From contig NC_054713.1 of assembly GCF_016097555.1 (NCBI RefSeq), forward strand, positions 40,968,895-41,032,894: a DNA stretch of 64,000 nt. Reading direction: 5' to 3'. Of the stretch, positions 38,701 through 48,179 are shown piece by piece. Position numbers and translations under genes: made by a program. The notes below the pieces were generated by a model. The model did no database searches. It was not told the DNA's origin and worked only from the letters and a program-made list of their open reading frames with translations. The stretch's first letter is position 1, and every line of letters begins with the position of its first letter. The stretch comes from Gigantopelta aegis. Taxonomy: Eukaryota > Mollusca > Gastropoda > Neomphalida > Peltospiridae.

Positions 38701-40469
38701 AGTGCTGTTGGTTCCGTTGTTAAGTTTGAACCCTGTTTTGCTGTTATATAACTTGCTTGGACTCAGAGCCAGTTTATCCTATTAGCACATGTACCCGTGC
38801 TTCAGGGGGCCAGCGGTGATGTGTACATATATTTTCCCCAGGTCATATATTCCCCTCTCCCCTTGGGGGTTGCAAAATATATATCCTGGGAAGGGGGACT
38901 CGCTGTTATTTGTGTTACAGACCCCAACGATCCTTAAACCGACTCTGCTGGGACTCATTTTAACAATTGAAATATCATTTTTAATTTAATTGGTTTTTAA
39001 TTCTAGGTTACATTTTATAAAATGTGTTTATTCCTTTTTTATTGTTCTGTTTCAGGATGTAGAACACTGTGAACAGTTGTTAATGAAGAAAGCCAACACT
39101 CCACCCAGTAGCAGATTTGTAACACTTCAGGTGAGATAAACCATTCCAGCGTCATACCTAGTCCAGTGGGGTGGGGACATATAAAAGATCCCTTGTGACT
39201 TAAGAAAATATGTAGCGGGTTTCTTTCCTAAGACTGTATATCCAAATTACCATATGTTTGACATCCAATAGCCAATGGTTAATACATTAATGTGCTCTTT
39301 AACAACAAAAACATTTGTTTGATATTTCAGAGTAATTACACGTCGATGGTGACCGGTATTTTTTATATTTCACAGTAACTACGTGTCGATGGTGACCGGT
39401 ATGTTTTATATTTCACAGTAACTACGTGTCGATGGTGACCGGTATGTTTGATATTTCACAGTAACTACGTGTCGATGGTGACCGGTATGTTTGATATTTC
39501 ACAGTAACTACGTGTCAGAGTAACTACGTGTCAATGGTGACCGGTATGTTTGATATTTCACAGTAACTACGTGTCGATGGTGACCGGTATGTTTGATATT
39601 TCACAGTAACTATGTGTCAATGGTGACCGGTATGTTTGATATTTCACAGTAACTACACATCGATGGTGACCGGTATGTTTGATATTTCACAGTAACTACA
39701 CGTCGATGGTGACCGGTATGTTTGATATTTCACAGTAACTACGTGTCGATGGTGACCGGTATGTTTGATATTTCACAGTAACTACATGTCGATGGTGACC
39801 GGTATGTTTGATATTTCACAGTAACTACACGTAGATGGTGATCAGTATGTTTGATATTTCACAGTAACTACATGTCGATGGTGACCGGTATGTTTGATAT
39901 TTCACAGTAACTACACGTAGATGGTGATCAGTATGTTTGATATTTCACAGTAACTACGTGTCGATGGTGACTGGTATGTTTGATATTTCACAGTAACTAC
40001 GTGTCGATGGTGACCGGTATGTTTGATATTTCACAGTAACTACGTGTCGATGGTGACCGGTATGTTTGATATTTCACAGTAACTACACATCGATGGTGAC
40101 CGGTATGTTTGATATTTCAGAGTAACTACGTGTCAATGGTGACCTGTATGTTTGATATTTCAGAGTAACTATGTGTCGATGGTGACCTGTATGTTTGATA
40201 TTTCAGAGTAACTACGTGTCGATGGTGACCGGTATGTTTGATATTTCAGAGTAACTACATGTCGATGGTGACCGGTATGTTTGATATTTCAGAGTAACTA
40301 CATGTCGATGATGACCGGTATGTTTCCTCTGTGGTTGCGTTCATGTAGCGAGCCATGCAACAGCCAGATTCACCCACAGCTTCATGAGAGTGATGCCACA
40401 GCCGTCAGCCCTGGAGTCACCTTTGCCTCACCACTGTCATCAAGACACCATCCTAGAAAGACAACATAG
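29650..40469 (+). CDS. Unrecognised four-exon gene, 162 residues (model)
   Basis: Exons 29650-29741, 30678-30822, 39056-39130 and 40293-40469 join in phase (2, 0, 0) into one open frame from ATG to TAG. The start is supported by an in-frame TGA at 29641 just before tandem ATGs. The product begins MMHMGPRDSYQATVEKWTAK, has a charged helical stretch (KEMQLNRLHEE), a basic low-complexity part (SKRGRDTLSMTNTLPLSPTD), a helix DVEHCEQLLMKKANTPPSSR, and SNYMSMMTGMFPLW before a Ser/Pro/His-rich tail. I recognise no family. The matching phases and PPSSRFVTLQ/SNYMSMM continuity argue for a real gene; the tail after PLW may be a recent, unstable end, as it lies in repeated DNA. Three of the exon ends are the seeds of large tandem arrays. 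Confidence 0.6.
29990..30677 (+). repeat. Degenerate ~25-bp repeat carrying the exon 2 acceptor
   Basis: CTATTTAAATTACAGTGTTG-like units, diverged, recur through the intron and end exactly at the exon 2 acceptor (TGTTTAAATTACAG/TGTTG). Many copies preserve the CAG and the first exon bases. Confidence 0.7.
30350..30533. mobile_element. hAT-like MITE (CAGGG ends)
   Basis: Ends CAGGGTTTGTCTCTTGG and, on the other strand, CAGGGCTATCTCTGCCACTC; it interrupts the acceptor repeat. I could not find a matching 8-base duplication. Confidence 0.6.
30678..30822 (+). CDS. Unrecognised gene, exon 2
   Basis: 145 bases; acceptor AAATTACAG, donor ATTCAG/GTCTGT, leaving in phase 0. It encodes VGQRESLMRTTGSYNLQQSK through TRRNNQFIQ. 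Its last 24 bases plus about 44 intron bases are the parent of the array at 33497-37213. Confidence 0.6.
30823..31263. other. Intron with (GGGGGTGG) tract and short degenerate repeats
   Basis: After the donor, CCTTCAGTATCTGTAGCATC and ATGGGGTGGAT give the first array unit. Then AAATTGCACTCCTCAAAATG-like units repeat around a G-rich tract near 30930-31000. Confidence 0.6.
31264..31530 (+). mobile_element. SINE, type B, head missing
   Basis: Starts in the body at GCCCATTGGACTATTTCTCG and runs to GTTAAATAAAACCTTTCTTT. The tRNA-like head is absent. Confidence 0.9.
31617..32496. mobile_element. TIR element TACTGTAAACCGT, non-autonomous
   Basis: Both ends carry TACTGTAAACCGT in inverted orientation, followed by sub-terminal TTCGCG motifs. 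The 880-base interior has no recognised coding. The ends include TA, suggesting a TA target. Confidence 0.75.
32497..33490. other. Intron sequence without recognised gene
   Basis: AT-rich sequence. A GTGAACTCCTAG / CTAGGAAGTTCA inverted pair brackets 33290-33375. Confidence 0.45.
33497..35094 (+). repeat. Array of copied exon 2 donor, 68-bp unit, first block
   Basis: Each unit contains GCAGGAATAATCAGCTTATT and CAG/GTCTGTG, the last 24 bases of exon 2 plus its donor, then CCTTCAGTATCTGTAGCATC and ATGGGGTGGATGTAGCT. The two blocks together hold roughly 40 copies. Variants (CAGGTCAGTG, ATTGAGGTC, shortened units lacking ATCATGGGGTGG) form sub-groups that recur as blocks, showing block duplication. 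Confidence 0.95.
35097..36009. mobile_element. TA-targeting DNA transposon, non-autonomous, inside the array
   Basis: Ends CCGTATATCTTCGCCTGTAA and CCGTATATCTTCGCCTATAA are inverted and flanked by TA (35095-35096, 36010-36011). The repeat unit reads GGATG-TA-GCTAGC when the insert is removed, the exact array sequence. No intact transposase was seen in its 913 bases. Confidence 0.92.
36012..37213 (+). repeat. Array of copied exon 2 donor, second block
   Basis: The 68-base units continue after the transposon to 37213. Sub-types seen in the first block (for example AGCTCGTAGGAATAATC) recur here in the same order, so a multi-unit block was duplicated. Confidence 0.95.
37313..37505. mobile_element. 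hAT-like MITE, diverged
   Basis: Left end CAGGGCGCACTCTG; right end on the other strand GAAGGCTCACACTGG, both followed by TTAGCCAATT. Target duplication not resolved. Confidence 0.45.
37540..37765 (+). mobile_element. SINE, type A, partial
   Basis: From GTGTGGTCAGTCTAGGATCG through GTGCATATAAAAGATCC to a shortened tail. Confidence 0.85.
38008..38315 (-). mobile_element. SINE, type A, full length
   Basis: From TTTAACGACACCACTAGAAC to CCACTGGGCTACGTCCCACC on the plus strand, all parts present. Confidence 0.9.
38285..38585. repeat. 100-bp tandem repeat, 3 copies, including a SINE head
   Basis: TACCACTGGGCTACGTCCCA (SINE head) plus CTGTGTGACCTACAGCAG and TTGAAACCAGTCAGTTAGCG recur at exact 100-base spacing (CTGTGTGACC at 38311, 38411, 38511). 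Confidence 0.92.
38690..39055. other. Intron before exon 3
   Basis: No repeat family recognised. It ends in a pyrimidine-rich acceptor TTGTTCTGTTTCAG. Confidence 0.5.
39056..39130 (+). CDS. Unrecognised gene, exon 3
   Basis: 75 bases, phase 0 at both ends; acceptor TCTGTTTCAG, donor CTTCAG/GTGAGA. It encodes DVEHCEQLLMKKANTPPSSR and FVTLQ. Strong splice sites and clean phase make this the best supported exon of the gene. Confidence 0.65.
39155..39320 (+). mobile_element. SINE, type A, fragment
   Basis: CATATAAAAGATCCCTTG through TTGACATCCAATAGCCAATG, truncated at both ends, ending just before the acceptor array. Confidence 0.75.
39327..40292 (+). repeat. Array of last-exon acceptor, 43-bp unit, about 22 copies
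   Basis: Each unit is GTTTGATATTTCACAG or TTTCAG (acceptor), then TAACTACGTGTCGATGGTGA and CCGGTATGT. The final copy becomes exon 4. GTATGT, coding in exon 4, also resembles a donor, so every unit looks like a ~25-base micro-exon. The last units (TTTCAGAG) match the true acceptor best. Confidence 0.94.
40293..40469 (+). CDS. Unrecognised gene, exon 4 (terminal)
   Basis: 177 bases with acceptor GATATTTCAG, encoding SNYMSMMTGMFPLWLRSCSE to HHPRKTT and a TAG stop. Its last ~60 bases begin a degenerate tandem repeat, so this C-terminus may be young. Confidence 0.55.
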   Translation, partial: SNYMSMMTGMFPLWLRSCSEPCNSQIHPQLHESDATAVSPGVTFASPLSSRHHPRKTT

Positions 40470-40971
40470 CATGAAGTCATCCCCTCCCTTTATTGTTAAT
40501 CCAGGAGTCACAATCGCCTCCTGCCCCCTGTCATCAAGACACCATCCTAGAAAAACTACTTAGCACAAATTCACACACCTTTTATTGTTAATCCAGGAGT
40601 CACCTTCGCCTCCCCATGGTCATCAAGACACCATCTGAGAAAAAACAACGTAGCATGGAGTCGTTCAGCTCTTTTCACAAGAAAATATCCCAAACAACAT
40701 AGCACAAATTCATTCACCTCTCTTTGTGCCTGAGATTATAATCGTCCATCTATTTTATATTCCTACTGGACTATTCTAGAAAAACAACTTGGCATGAATT
40801 TCTTCATCGCTTTTGCATTGATCAAGAAACCATCCTAGAAACCGTCCTAGAAACCGTCCTAGCAAAACAATGTGGCATGGGGTCATTCACCTTTTATTGT
40901 CAGTCCAGGAGTCACCTTCGCCACACCACTGTTTCCCCAAGAAAATATCTTAGTAGAGAAACAACATAACC

Positions 40972-41430
40972 CTTGCAATTGACCACAGCAATCATCAATA
41001 CCATGGATTATTTTAATTCTCTGCAGCACCTTTTTTTGGCTATGGACTACTAGTATATTTAGTTGTTGTTTTCCATAGACCTTTTCTTAATTGTGAGTGA
41101 GACGTAGCCCAGTGGTAAAGCACTCGCTTGATGTGCGGTCTGTTTGGGATCGATCCCTGTCGGTGGGCCCATTGGGCTATTTCTCGTTCTAGCCAGTGCA
41201 CCATGAATGGCCGTGGTATGTACTATCCTTTCTATGGGATGGTGCATATAAAAGATCTCTTGCTGCTAATTGAAAAGAGTAGCCCATGAAGTGGAGACAG
41301 CGGGTTTCCTCTCTCAATATCTGTGTGGTCCTTAACCAAATGTCCAATGCCATATAACCGTAAATAAAATGTGTTGAGTACATTGTTAAATAAAACATTT
41401 TCTTAATTGCAGGGGTTGCACCAGTAACAT
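40972..41430 (+). repeat. Dispersed repeat E, interrupted by a SINE
   Basis: CCTTGCAATTGACCACAGCA, TTTGGCTATGGACTAC and TTTTCTTAATTG match 9170-9342; the end resumes after the SINE as CAGGGGTTGCACC. Confidence 0.75.
41094..41397 (+). mobile_element. SINE, type B, 12-bp target duplication
   Basis: TTTTCTTAATTG flanks both sides (41082-41093, 41398-41409). It is near-complete, with head GACGTAGCCCAGTGGTAAAG and the tail TGTTAAATAAAACA. Confidence 0.93.
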
Positions 41431-42264
41431 AGCATCAATTTGTTCACCTCTCCTCTGTTACTAAATTTAAAAAAAAAAAAACATGGCATGAATTCATTCA
41501 TCGGTCCATTTTCCTGATGTTATAATCATCCATCTCTTCTGTATCCCCATGGACATATCCTAGTGAAACAACTTACCATGAATTTATCTCTTTTGTATTA
41601 ACAAGAAACCATCCTATAAAAACAAAATAGCAAGAATTCAGTCATGAGTTGAAACTACCCGGTAGCCTTTTGATGAAAATGATGTTGTGGAACCATTTCC
41701 CGATCTACTGATTTCCTGGGATAATGAGTTTACAAAGATCGAGATAACGAGGTCCGACTGTTTAGATCTTTTTAATTTATAATGTCCATATGTTGTGGGG
41801 GTGGATGTTTTTTCTGTATTTTGAATACTGCTTTTAGGATTTTATTCAAGAACAAGACTAGTATTGATATTGTTATTAGTATTTTGTGTATACATTTCAC
41901 ATTTATATATTTATTTATAAACATTGGATTTGTTACGTAATGTTATTGTATTAACTGTATGATTATGATTTTTTTTAAAGTTAAATAAAAAAATTTTTTT
42001 AAATTCATTCAACTACCCTTTATTCCAGAGATTATAACCATTCATCTTTTGTCTATCCTTATGAAAAATCCTAAAGAAACAACTTAACATTATTTTTTTC
42101 ATTTCTTTTGCATCATCAGAAATCCATACTCGAAAAACAACATTGCATGAATTTATTCATCTCTTTTTCTTCTTTATTCCTGAGATCATTCATCTTTCCT
42201 TTATTCCAAATTTATAATCATTTATGTTTCATTTATCTCAAAGAAAATGTCTTAGAGAAATGAC

Positions 42265-42340
42265 TCAGGTCGATGACAGTCACTCTTTGCACCCTTGTTT
42301 TGGCTGTGTACACAATAAATGTAACATATCCAATGGTTCT
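42265..42340. repeat. Solo arm of the 13.7-kb foldback element
   Basis: GGTCGATGACAGTCACTCTT, GCACCCTTGTTTTGGC and ACACAATAAATGTAACATAT match the arms at 13711 and 14232. Confidence 0.75.
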
Positions 42341-42949
42341 TTTTTCATATGATATATTTAACAAAAAGGTACTTTTTATTTCTTTTATCTTTTAAAACTA
42401 CATGTATATATTTTATATTTATCTATATAATTATATATTTAGGTTGATATTAAATTTTTAGGCAATATTTTGTTATTTAATTGCCCTGCAACCGTGACCA
42501 TAATGCAGTCATTTTCAAATAATCCTATACTCGTAAATTGGTTTGAGTCACATTGTTGCCGAAACACAGTTTGACATGTACATGTATAATATTTTATAAG
42601 TAATTTTACCAATCCATTTCCAATTTTCTACTAGTAAATGTAATTACTTGGTTGTAATTTTGTATATATAGTGAAGGTATAAACTTTGTGTTTCAAAGCA
42701 AAAATTGATAAATATTTTTGACGGGAACCACTATTATTACGACTTTGACATTGCACCTTTAAGCTAGCATTTTGAAAACGTTTTACAACTGGATGGTGAA
42801 TATGAGACATAAATATATTATGTTTTTCATAACTATAAATAATGTAACTTACATTTGTTTTGAGAAATATGCCAAATAAAATTAATTTATTACGTGATAT
42901 CAGTTTGTTTGTTTTTATTCAATAACGTGATTCTTTGACTTGACTTTAA
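42341..42949. other. AT-rich DNA without recognised gene
   Basis: No coding frame or clear repeat seen. Confidence 0.4.
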
Positions 42950-43110
42950 TAATTTTTTCATGCTAATATACCACTAGAGTTTCGAGCATGTCCGTCCTGG
43001 GGCCCGTCTCTGGATAGCCAGTGACTTGCCTTTAAAATTTTAATGCGCATCTCTAATTAATATAATTAATAAAAAATAAATTCTGCTCATTAAATTTGGC
43101 GCTAGATTAG
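42950..43110 (-). repeat. Dispersed repeat H
   Basis: TTTCGAGCATGTCCGTCCTG, TCTCTGGATAGCCAGTG and AATGCGCATCTCTAATTAAT match, reversed, the insertion at 59038-59271. Confidence 0.75.
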
Positions 43111-43429
43111 ATCGGGTGGTCAAAAAGTAATTAGATAGATGGATAACTAGTTTAACGTGTTCGTGCACCACCAGTGTCTCGAACACGCTCATCCCGAGTC
43201 CGACCTCCGACAAGATCGGTGGCCTGACTCGGGATGGGGAAGCCGAGGGTAGTGTTGAAAATGGGCAGAATTTTGAAAATAGCAATTAGTAAAAACGTTA
43301 GTAGAATAAATAAAAAAAAGTTACGAGCCAAAAATAAAAAGAATTGACTGCTCGGCCGAATATTTATATAATTTGGAGCATTTTAGGACAGTCTAAAAAT
43401 AAATACATGTAAGAGAAAGAAGAGAGGAT

Positions 43430-45415
43430 CGGACTTTTTTCTTCTTCTTTTTTTTCTTCATATTAATAACTGTTTATTTTTTCTTGACCATTCCCTTGTT
43501 GACAAATATCAACCCATGCAAAGGGAGAAGACATGGGTTGTTACAGTAATTTTATATATAATTTATACACACATAATGTAGTTACTACTTTATAGGCAGA
43601 CTTAATTAAAATATTATATTCACAAGGACCTGGATTTTAACAAGTATCTAGAGTAAATGAAAGTATATAATGATATATGAAAAGAGAGAGGAGAGAGAGA
43701 GAGAGGAGGAGGATAAAGGAAAAACAAATATGCACACACAGACACACGCACGTGTTTTGATTATGTACATGTTTATCATTATTTATAACAACGTTTCAGT
43801 GGTCTGTAAAAAGAAGTAGGATATACAATAGGCATACAGATATTAAGGTGTTTTACTTTACATCAATTTTACGTGACCTGTTCGGGCTGATAAAAACAAA
43901 TGAATGAACAAAAGTAATTTTAAGATTATATATCAAATAGAGAATGGTACATTGCTCACTTGGTAACGAATTTATTAAAGCAGGTTTTACTGTAGTGAAT
44001 ATGTTTCTCAATCAGGTATCTTTGTTTAACTTCGTTTTGGAAATGAGTAATGTTTAACTGTACATTTTGCACTTTGCATTTATATATAAGATACTTGGCT
44101 AACAATAATAATAAATCAACAATATTATCTGTTTTAGTATTACTTTTACATCCAAATATAACAAGATCAAATGATAAATTTAGGTTAAATATATGATTAC
44201 AACATTTTAATAACCAATTCAAAAAATTGTTCCGAAAAAGCTAAACAACTTTACATTCCCAAAATAGATGTTCTATAGATTCTCGCATTTCATGACAAAA
44301 AGTACACATTTTACTGTCAATAAGTTTTAGTTTATAAGCAAAGGTGCTGGTAGTCAGTATCCTGTGTAAAATTCTATATTGGAACCATCTTAATTTTATT
44401 TCTTGAGTGGTTATAAATGGCTTTAAATAGATAACAGACCCGTTTAGGTTGGAAGTGAAATGAAGTTGCCATTTTAGTATGGCAATATTCGGAACTTTCG
44501 ACAACGTTAATGTATAATAATATAATTTTGAGCCTTTTCTAATAGAGCAAAGTGTCCGTTGAACCGGAGAATCGTCCAAGGAGATATTTGTTTCAACTTT
44601 TTTAATATTTGTTTTCCTAAAATATGACTTAACGGAAATAACGACGTCATGGTATTCTAGAAAAGAAACATCTAACTCGTATATATCATTAAATTAATTT
44701 AAAGTCAAAAAATCTCCTCTCATTGACAAGATCGCAAATCTGAGAAATGCCTTTCTCAAGCCATTTCTTTTTCAAAAAGGTTTTCCTATCAATTTTTATT
44801 TGGGAATTATAAAAAATTGGTTCAGATAAGAAATCTTCAAAGGATGTTACTTTTATTGCCGTCGAGAAGTCGTAAAAAGCCTGAATACAGTCCTTCCAAA
44901 ACAGGTTATTTACATTTTTAAAACATTTTGAGGGGAAGTTGTTACCAAATACAGAAATATTACGAAATTGAGGAAAACAAGCAAATAAAATAGGTTTCCA
45001 TTTTGAATCTTTCGTTTCCAATTTTCGAATCCAGGTAATCTTTAAAGCCTTGATATAATTAAATATATCTATCATACCGAGGCCTCTTTTTTTAACAGGT
45101 TTACATACAGTTATTCTTTTTATCCTATCTGGTTTTTGATTTCATACAAACCTGAATAATATTTTGTTTAATTCACACTGAAACGACTTAGTGGGGTTTG
45201 GTAAAGTTACGCGTAAATAGTTGAGTTTAGATATTAATAAGGCTTTTATTATAGATATTCTGCCAAGTGGTGTTACAATTCTTCTCATCCATCTATTTAT
45301 AATCTGTTTAATAATATATTTAATACTATTATAATAATATATTAAAAAAGAAGCAATTTCGACATAAAATTTTGAACGGAGATCTAAAAGTTTAAAGTCC
45401 GATCTATATGTCCTG
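43430..45415 (-). mobile_element. LINE, 3' half (ORF2 C-terminal region), 5'-truncated
   Basis: On the minus strand, from 45415 downwards, frames encode IVTPLGRISIIKALLISKLN, GLGMIDIFNYIKALKITWIR, then IKLRWFQYRILHRI, MCTFCHEMRESIEHLFWEC and LLLLAKYLIYKCKVQN. This is the reverse-transcriptase thumb and C-terminal zinc-knuckle-like region of an L1/Tx1-type LINE. Coding continues to about 43956 across at least three frame changes, so it is inactive. The catalytic YxDD region is absent. It is AT-rich and ends abruptly against GC-rich DNA at 45420. Confidence 0.82.
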
Positions 45416-45429
45416 AGAAAGGTTGACGT

Positions 45430-46320
45430 CTACGGCGAGCTGATGAGGGGTCCGGCGGTCAAGTTCGGGACTTCGTCCTGTCCGTCCAATATAGCTGGGA
45501 TGACCTGGTGGTAGCCGGCGCCGATAATAGCCTTGAGGATCCTGTGGATGGTCTGGCTATCCATCTCTCGTAATAGGATCGCTTGTCGGAAGCAGTCTCG
45601 GCGCCGGTGGGGCACGAGTCCCGACTGCCCGTCCTTGGTCCGGAGGTGGTGTAGCTCGAAGTGGGTACCATCCTGCAACGGAGTCCATGCCTGTTTGAGG
45701 AACTTACCCATCAGCTTTCCGGATTCGGTGGTGTCCCCCTGCACGCAATGCCGGAACGCTGGCTTGATCTTCCTACCTTGAAGCGTCCATGCGTCTTCCG
45801 GCTGGGCTGGTGGTGGGTGGGGGCTAAGTTGACGGCTCGGCGGCTTGTCCGTGTCGGGCTGGATGGCAGGTGTAGTGGCCTTACGCTTCGCCGCCGCAAC
45901 AACAACAGGTCCCTTTGGCGGCTCGACGGGAGCGGTCGGTAAAGTTGACCGCATCACCGGAGCTGGCCTAGGCGTCGACGTAGAAGTCGGGGGGTTCGAC
46001 GGCGACTGGGCCATAGCCGTGTTCAACTCGTCGTAGGTCGCTTCTAAGGTCTTCTCCACTATAGGTGTCGTCGTCCTTTTCTGCTGGATCGGTGGGGGCG
46101 GCGACGCAGAAGGACCTGCCGCTGGCGGTTGAGCCGCCAACTTTGGATCCCCCCGAGCCGCCCCTGGCGCACGGCTCCTCCCTCCTCTTCTAGTCTTCTT
46201 TACTGAGGTTGCCCGTGACCCCGTGTACGCGACTCGGTACTCCAATAATGCTCCGAAGGAAGCTATCATTCCCCCAGGTGTGTGTGTGGGGGGGGGGGGG
46301 GGGGTAAGTCGAGAGCACAA
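45430..46320 (-). CDS. GC-rich 296-codon frame, unrecognised, possibly retroelement-derived
   Basis: The predicted protein has a Pro/Ala/Thr/Arg-rich disordered first ~190 residues (for example SVKKTRRGGRSRAP, PPSRQLSPHPPP). A more ordered end has DAWTLQGRKIKPAFRHC, FLKQAWTPLQDGTHFELHHL and ILLREMDSQTIHRILKAIIG. I do not recognise it. Its GC content and codon use contrast sharply with the flanking AT-rich LINE, it has no visible introns, and it abuts a LINE fragment on the same strand. That placement suggests an ORF1-like or gag-like product of a retroelement, but a host gene is not excluded. The start is uncertain: the first residues read through a poly-proline stretch encoded by a C-run. 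Confidence 0.4.
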   Translation of the reverse strand: MCSRLTPPPPPTHTPGGMIASFGALLEYRVAYTGSRATSVKKTRRGGRSRAPGAARGDPKLAAQPPAAGPSASPPPPIQQKRTTTPIVEKTLEATYDELNTAMAQSPSNPPTSTSTPRPAPVMRSTLPTAPVEPPKGPVVVAAAKRKATTPAIQPDTDKPPSRQLSPHPPPAQPEDAWTLQGRKIKPAFRHCVQGDTTESGKLMGKFLKQAWTPLQDGTHFELHHLRTKDGQSGLVPHRRRDCFRQAILLREMDSQTIHRILKAIIGAGYHQVIPAILDGQDEVPNLTAGPLISSP

Positions 46321-46470
46321 GTCGCAGCGTCTTGTCTCATCGTGAGCTCGAGTCGAAGTGTGCGCGATTCTTTGAAACGATAGTTACAATGATGGGAGAT
46401 AATTCCTCCCATTTATTGTTATTTTCGTAGTTACGGCCCTTTGACTACTAAACTTACAATTATATTAACC

Positions 46471-46712
46471 GGCCTCGGTGGCACAGTGGTTAAGCCATTG
46501 TACTACAGTCTGGTAGGTACAGGGTTCGCAGCCCGGTACCGGCTCCAACACTCTCTAAGGCCACTACACCCACTTCTCTCTTACTGCTCTCTTACTAACA
46601 ACTAACCCACTGCCCTGGACAGACAGCCCAAATAGCTGAGGTGTGTGCCCAGGAGAGCGTGTTTGAACCTTGGTTGGATATAAGCACGAAAATAAGTTGA
46701 AATGAAATTAAT
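46471..46712 (+). mobile_element. SINE, type C
   Basis: GGCCTCGGTGGCACAGTGGT, GGGTTCGCAGCCCGGTACCG, ACAGACAGCCCAAATAGCTG and AAGTTGAAATGAAATT; full length. Confidence 0.92.
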
Positions 46713-46789
46713 TATATTAACGGTTTAATTCTGTTTACCTAAATATTATGCATTTATTGCATAGGTGTCGGAACGGAAGGAGGCAATGT

Positions 46790-47100
46790 CCTCCAACTGG
46801 ACATAATGCATTGTCCCCCCCCCCCCCCCCCCCCCAGTTGAAAACCAAATTAATATACAGCTGACCCCACCATAGGCTTACGGGCTTCCATTTTTGTAGG
46901 TGTGCAGGCTGATTCAACGAATATATCCAAATCTGGATTATATAGAACTATATAGGGTTGCAAATGAATCGTTATGATTTTTACATGGATTACAACCAAT
47001 AGTGTGAGTAAAATGATGGAAATACATGGTCAAAAGGGTTCAGACAACTCATTTTAGCCGAATTATTGGAGGATTTGCTCTAGCGGGATCATGACATCAT
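46790..47100 (+). repeat. Dispersed repeat F with poly-C run
   Basis: Contains a C20 run near 46816, CTTACGGGCTTCCATTTTTG, TATATAGGGTTGCAAATGAA and GGATTTGCTCTAGCGGGATC. Confidence 0.7.
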
Positions 47101-47171
47101 CCACATAATACTTTTGTACTTTTTGGCTGGCTACCATTGCTGATACTAATAGTGTGAGAAGGTTAAAGTTT

Positions 47172-47425
47172 GTTTTTGTTTAACGACACCATTAGAGCAC
47201 ATTGATTATTTTATTCTGACATACCGGTAATCTTATAGGAAACCCTCAAACATTGTTCCATTGGCAGCGAGGTATCTTTTATATATATGCACTCTTCCAG
47301 ATAGGACAGCACATACCATGGCATTTGAGATACAGATATACCAGTCGTGAGGTGGAAAAAACTAATAAGAGAATGTTCCACCGAGGAGACTCGAACCTAC
47401 GACCCAAGCACCTCAGGCGAGTATA
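47172..47425 (-). mobile_element. SINE, type D
   Basis: TTTAACGACACCATTAGAGC at the tail, GATATACCAGTCGTG in the body, CGAACCTACGACCCAAGCAC in the head. Confidence 0.85.
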
Positions 47426-47454
47426 TACCGTATTTCCTCTAAACGGTCGCTTTC

Positions 47455-47652
47455 TGGGCTGTCTGTTCAGGACAGTGAGTTAGTTGTTAATTGTTAGTGG
47501 TTAGTGAGAGAGAAGAGGTTGTGGTGGCCTTACACCTACCCACCGAGTCGTTAAAACTCACTCTGGTTGGGAGCCGGTACCGGGCTGCGAACCTAATACC
47601 TACCAGCCTTATGTTCGATGGCTTCACCACGACACCACCGAGGCCGGTTCCT
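47455..47652 (-). mobile_element. SINE, type C, 3' truncated
   Basis: GGGCTGTCTGTTCAGGACAG to CCACGACACCACCGAGGCCG, lacking the far 3' end. Confidence 0.88.
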
Positions 47653-47867
47653 TGCTTTAAAAGCATGCTAAAAAGCTTCTAGAGACCTCTATTTTGGCCT
47701 TGAACAAAAAACAAAACTCCTTCGTCCTGGACCGGACTAGAGGGTGACGATGAGGCTGACTGAATTTGTTTTATTTACAGCAGCGTCAACCATTTTTTAG
47801 CAAGACTTGAAACAATAAAGAAAATACATGATACAAGTTGATATGAAGTTCATTATTTAAAACGGGC

Positions 47868-48172
47868 GGGATTTAGCTCAGTCGGCTGAGTGTTCGCTTA
47901 AGGTGCTTGCGTCGCAGGATCGAACCACCTCAGTGGATCCATTCAGCTTATTTGGGGGTTTTCTCGTTCCATCCAGTGCACCACAAAGGCCGTGGTATTT
48001 GCTTTCCTGTCTGTGGGAAAGTGCATATAAAAGATCCCTTGCTGCATTAGAAAAAATATAGCGGGTTTCCTCTGATGACTACGAGTCAGAATTACCAAAT
48101 GTTTGACATCCAATTACCGATGATTAATTAATCAATGTACTCCAGTGGTGTCGTTAAATAAAACAAACTTCT
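47868..48172 (+). mobile_element. SINE, type D
   Basis: Head GCGGGATTTAGCTCAGTCGG, B-box-like GCAGGATCGAACCACC, body GTGCATATAAAAGATCCC, tail GTCGTTAAATAAAACAAACT. Confidence 0.9.
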
Positions 48173-48179
48173 TCTTATT

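Larger units (their letters stand above)
40400..42250. repeat. Degenerate ~115-bp tandem repeat from the exon 4 end
   Basis: CCAGGAGTCACCTTCGCCTC, GTCATCAAGACACCATCCTA, GAAAAACAAC, AGCATGAATTCATTCA recur about ten times with growing divergence and are interrupted by repeat E and a SINE. Confidence 0.75.

Noticed and set aside
41189-41398. Small frames inside SINEs (also 53656-53850, 55507-55729, 31064-31405)
   Set aside because: The same peptides recur wherever the SINE occurs; they are translations of the SINE body.
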